DNA of 14,988 bases, taken from positions 1 to 14,988 of the forward strand of contig NZ_JAYWXI010000023.1 of NCBI RefSeq assembly GCF_036016955.1, written 5' to 3'. Below, one piece after another: positions 14,886 through 14,988 of this stretch. Below the pieces are notes generated by a model, which worked only from the letters and a program-made list of their open reading frames with translations, searched no databases and was not told where the DNA came from. The stretch comes from JAYWXI01 sp036016955. GTDB lineage: Bacteria; Bacteroidota; Bacteroidia; Flavobacteriales; Weeksellaceae. Within the stretch, counting starts at the first letter, position 1, and the number at the start of each line of letters is the position of its first letter. Made by a program: the position numbers and the translations under genes.

Positions 14886-14988
14886 GTAATTTTACCAAAC
14901 AGAATGTTGAACATAAAAAAATATAATCCGATGAAGCTATAAGTAACTGTTCAAAATAAAAAAAGTGAAACTTTTTTATTGCTTTCAA
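14880..14988 (+). mobile_element. 5' fragment of the next cassette
   Basis: The cassette begins TTAGCGGTAATTTTACC, with the constant A at position 11 counted from the G of GTT. No convincing gene start is reached; an ATG at 14904 opens only 12 codons. A weak A/T hairpin lies at about 14955-14980. The gene is cut off by the window edge. Confidence 0.6.

Larger units (their letters stand above)
1..14988 (+). mobile_element. Integron-like gene cassette array, no integrase in window
   Basis: Eleven complete head-to-tail cassettes and two partial ones fill the window. Seen directly: all genes are on one strand; each cassette has one gene (one has two); and each ends in a long imperfect palindrome running from AAC to GTT. 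The start and end of each cassette are complementary to each other (10-15 bp) but not to their neighbours, which is the footprint of circular units joined at G|TT. Cassette limits are 110-1138, 1139-3186, 3187-6240, 6241-8239, 8240-9588, 9589-10544, 10545-11292, 11293-12072, 12073-12865, 12866-13654 and 13655-14879. Known: integron cassettes have this layout, with attC 3' of the gene. Only GTTR of the usual GTTRRRY core is constant here, and no tyrosine recombinase is present, so a classical IntI link is inferred. Confidence 0.85.

Noticed and set aside
1..14988. CRISPR array
   Set aside because: Repeats are 0.7-3 kb apart, imperfect and separated by genes; no short spacers of constant length.
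1..14988. Insertion sequences or transposons bounded by inverted repeats
   Set aside because: No transposase is present, and the palindromes are 3' of every gene with cassette-specific ends, which does not fit IS ends.

Overview
The window is low in G+C and every supported gene reads left to right. The A/T-rich codon use, weak ribosome binding sites, one clear -7 box of the TAnnTTTG type, two small lipoproteins and AadS-, Cfr- and APH-like genes point to a member of the Bacteroidota, probably Flavobacteriia or a relative. This is inferred from the sequence only.

The dominant structure is a tandem array of gene cassettes. Eleven complete cassettes and two partial ones are joined head to tail: 110-1138, 1139-3186, 3187-6240, 6241-8239, 8240-9588, 9589-10544, 10545-11292, 11293-12072, 12073-12865, 12866-13654 and 13655-14879, with fragments at 1-109 and 14880-14988. 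Each holds one gene, except 3187-6240, which holds two. Each gene is followed by a large imperfect palindrome that begins with AAC and ends with GTT, an attC-like site. The sites fall into two sizes, about 132 bp and about 193 bp. No integrase gene is visible, so this is either the interior of a large integron, a cluster of attC sites without an integrase, or a related cassette system.

The most striking signal is that the first ~15 bp and last ~15 bp of each cassette are complementary to each other, while different cassettes have different sequences there. Neighbouring cassettes do not match. This is what is expected if each cassette was inserted as a circle joined at G|TT, but the pairing runs well beyond the usual 7-bp core. 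At position 11 the cassette start has A in all 12 visible starts, and in nine of the 11 complete cassettes it faces C on the top strand. This gives an A:C mismatch on the top strand and a T:G wobble on the bottom strand.

The cargo is accessory. Likely antibiotic resistance: an AadS/ANT(6)-like adenylyltransferase (142-1005), an ABC-F ribosome-protection-type ATPase directly followed by a Cfr-like 23S rRNA methyltransferase (3349-6044), and an APH(3')-like kinase (9617-10405). Likely defence or nucleic-acid genes: a DUF262/HNH protein (1195-2985), an OLD-family ATPase-Toprim nuclease (6272-8044) and a uracil-DNA-glycosylase-like protein (8371-9441). The rest: a membrane-anchored transglutaminase-like protein, a secreted protein of unknown function, a Cass2/GyrI-like effector-binding protein, a lipoprotein of unknown function and a double-META-domain lipoprotein. 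The genes do not form one pathway. What unites them is the cassette format.
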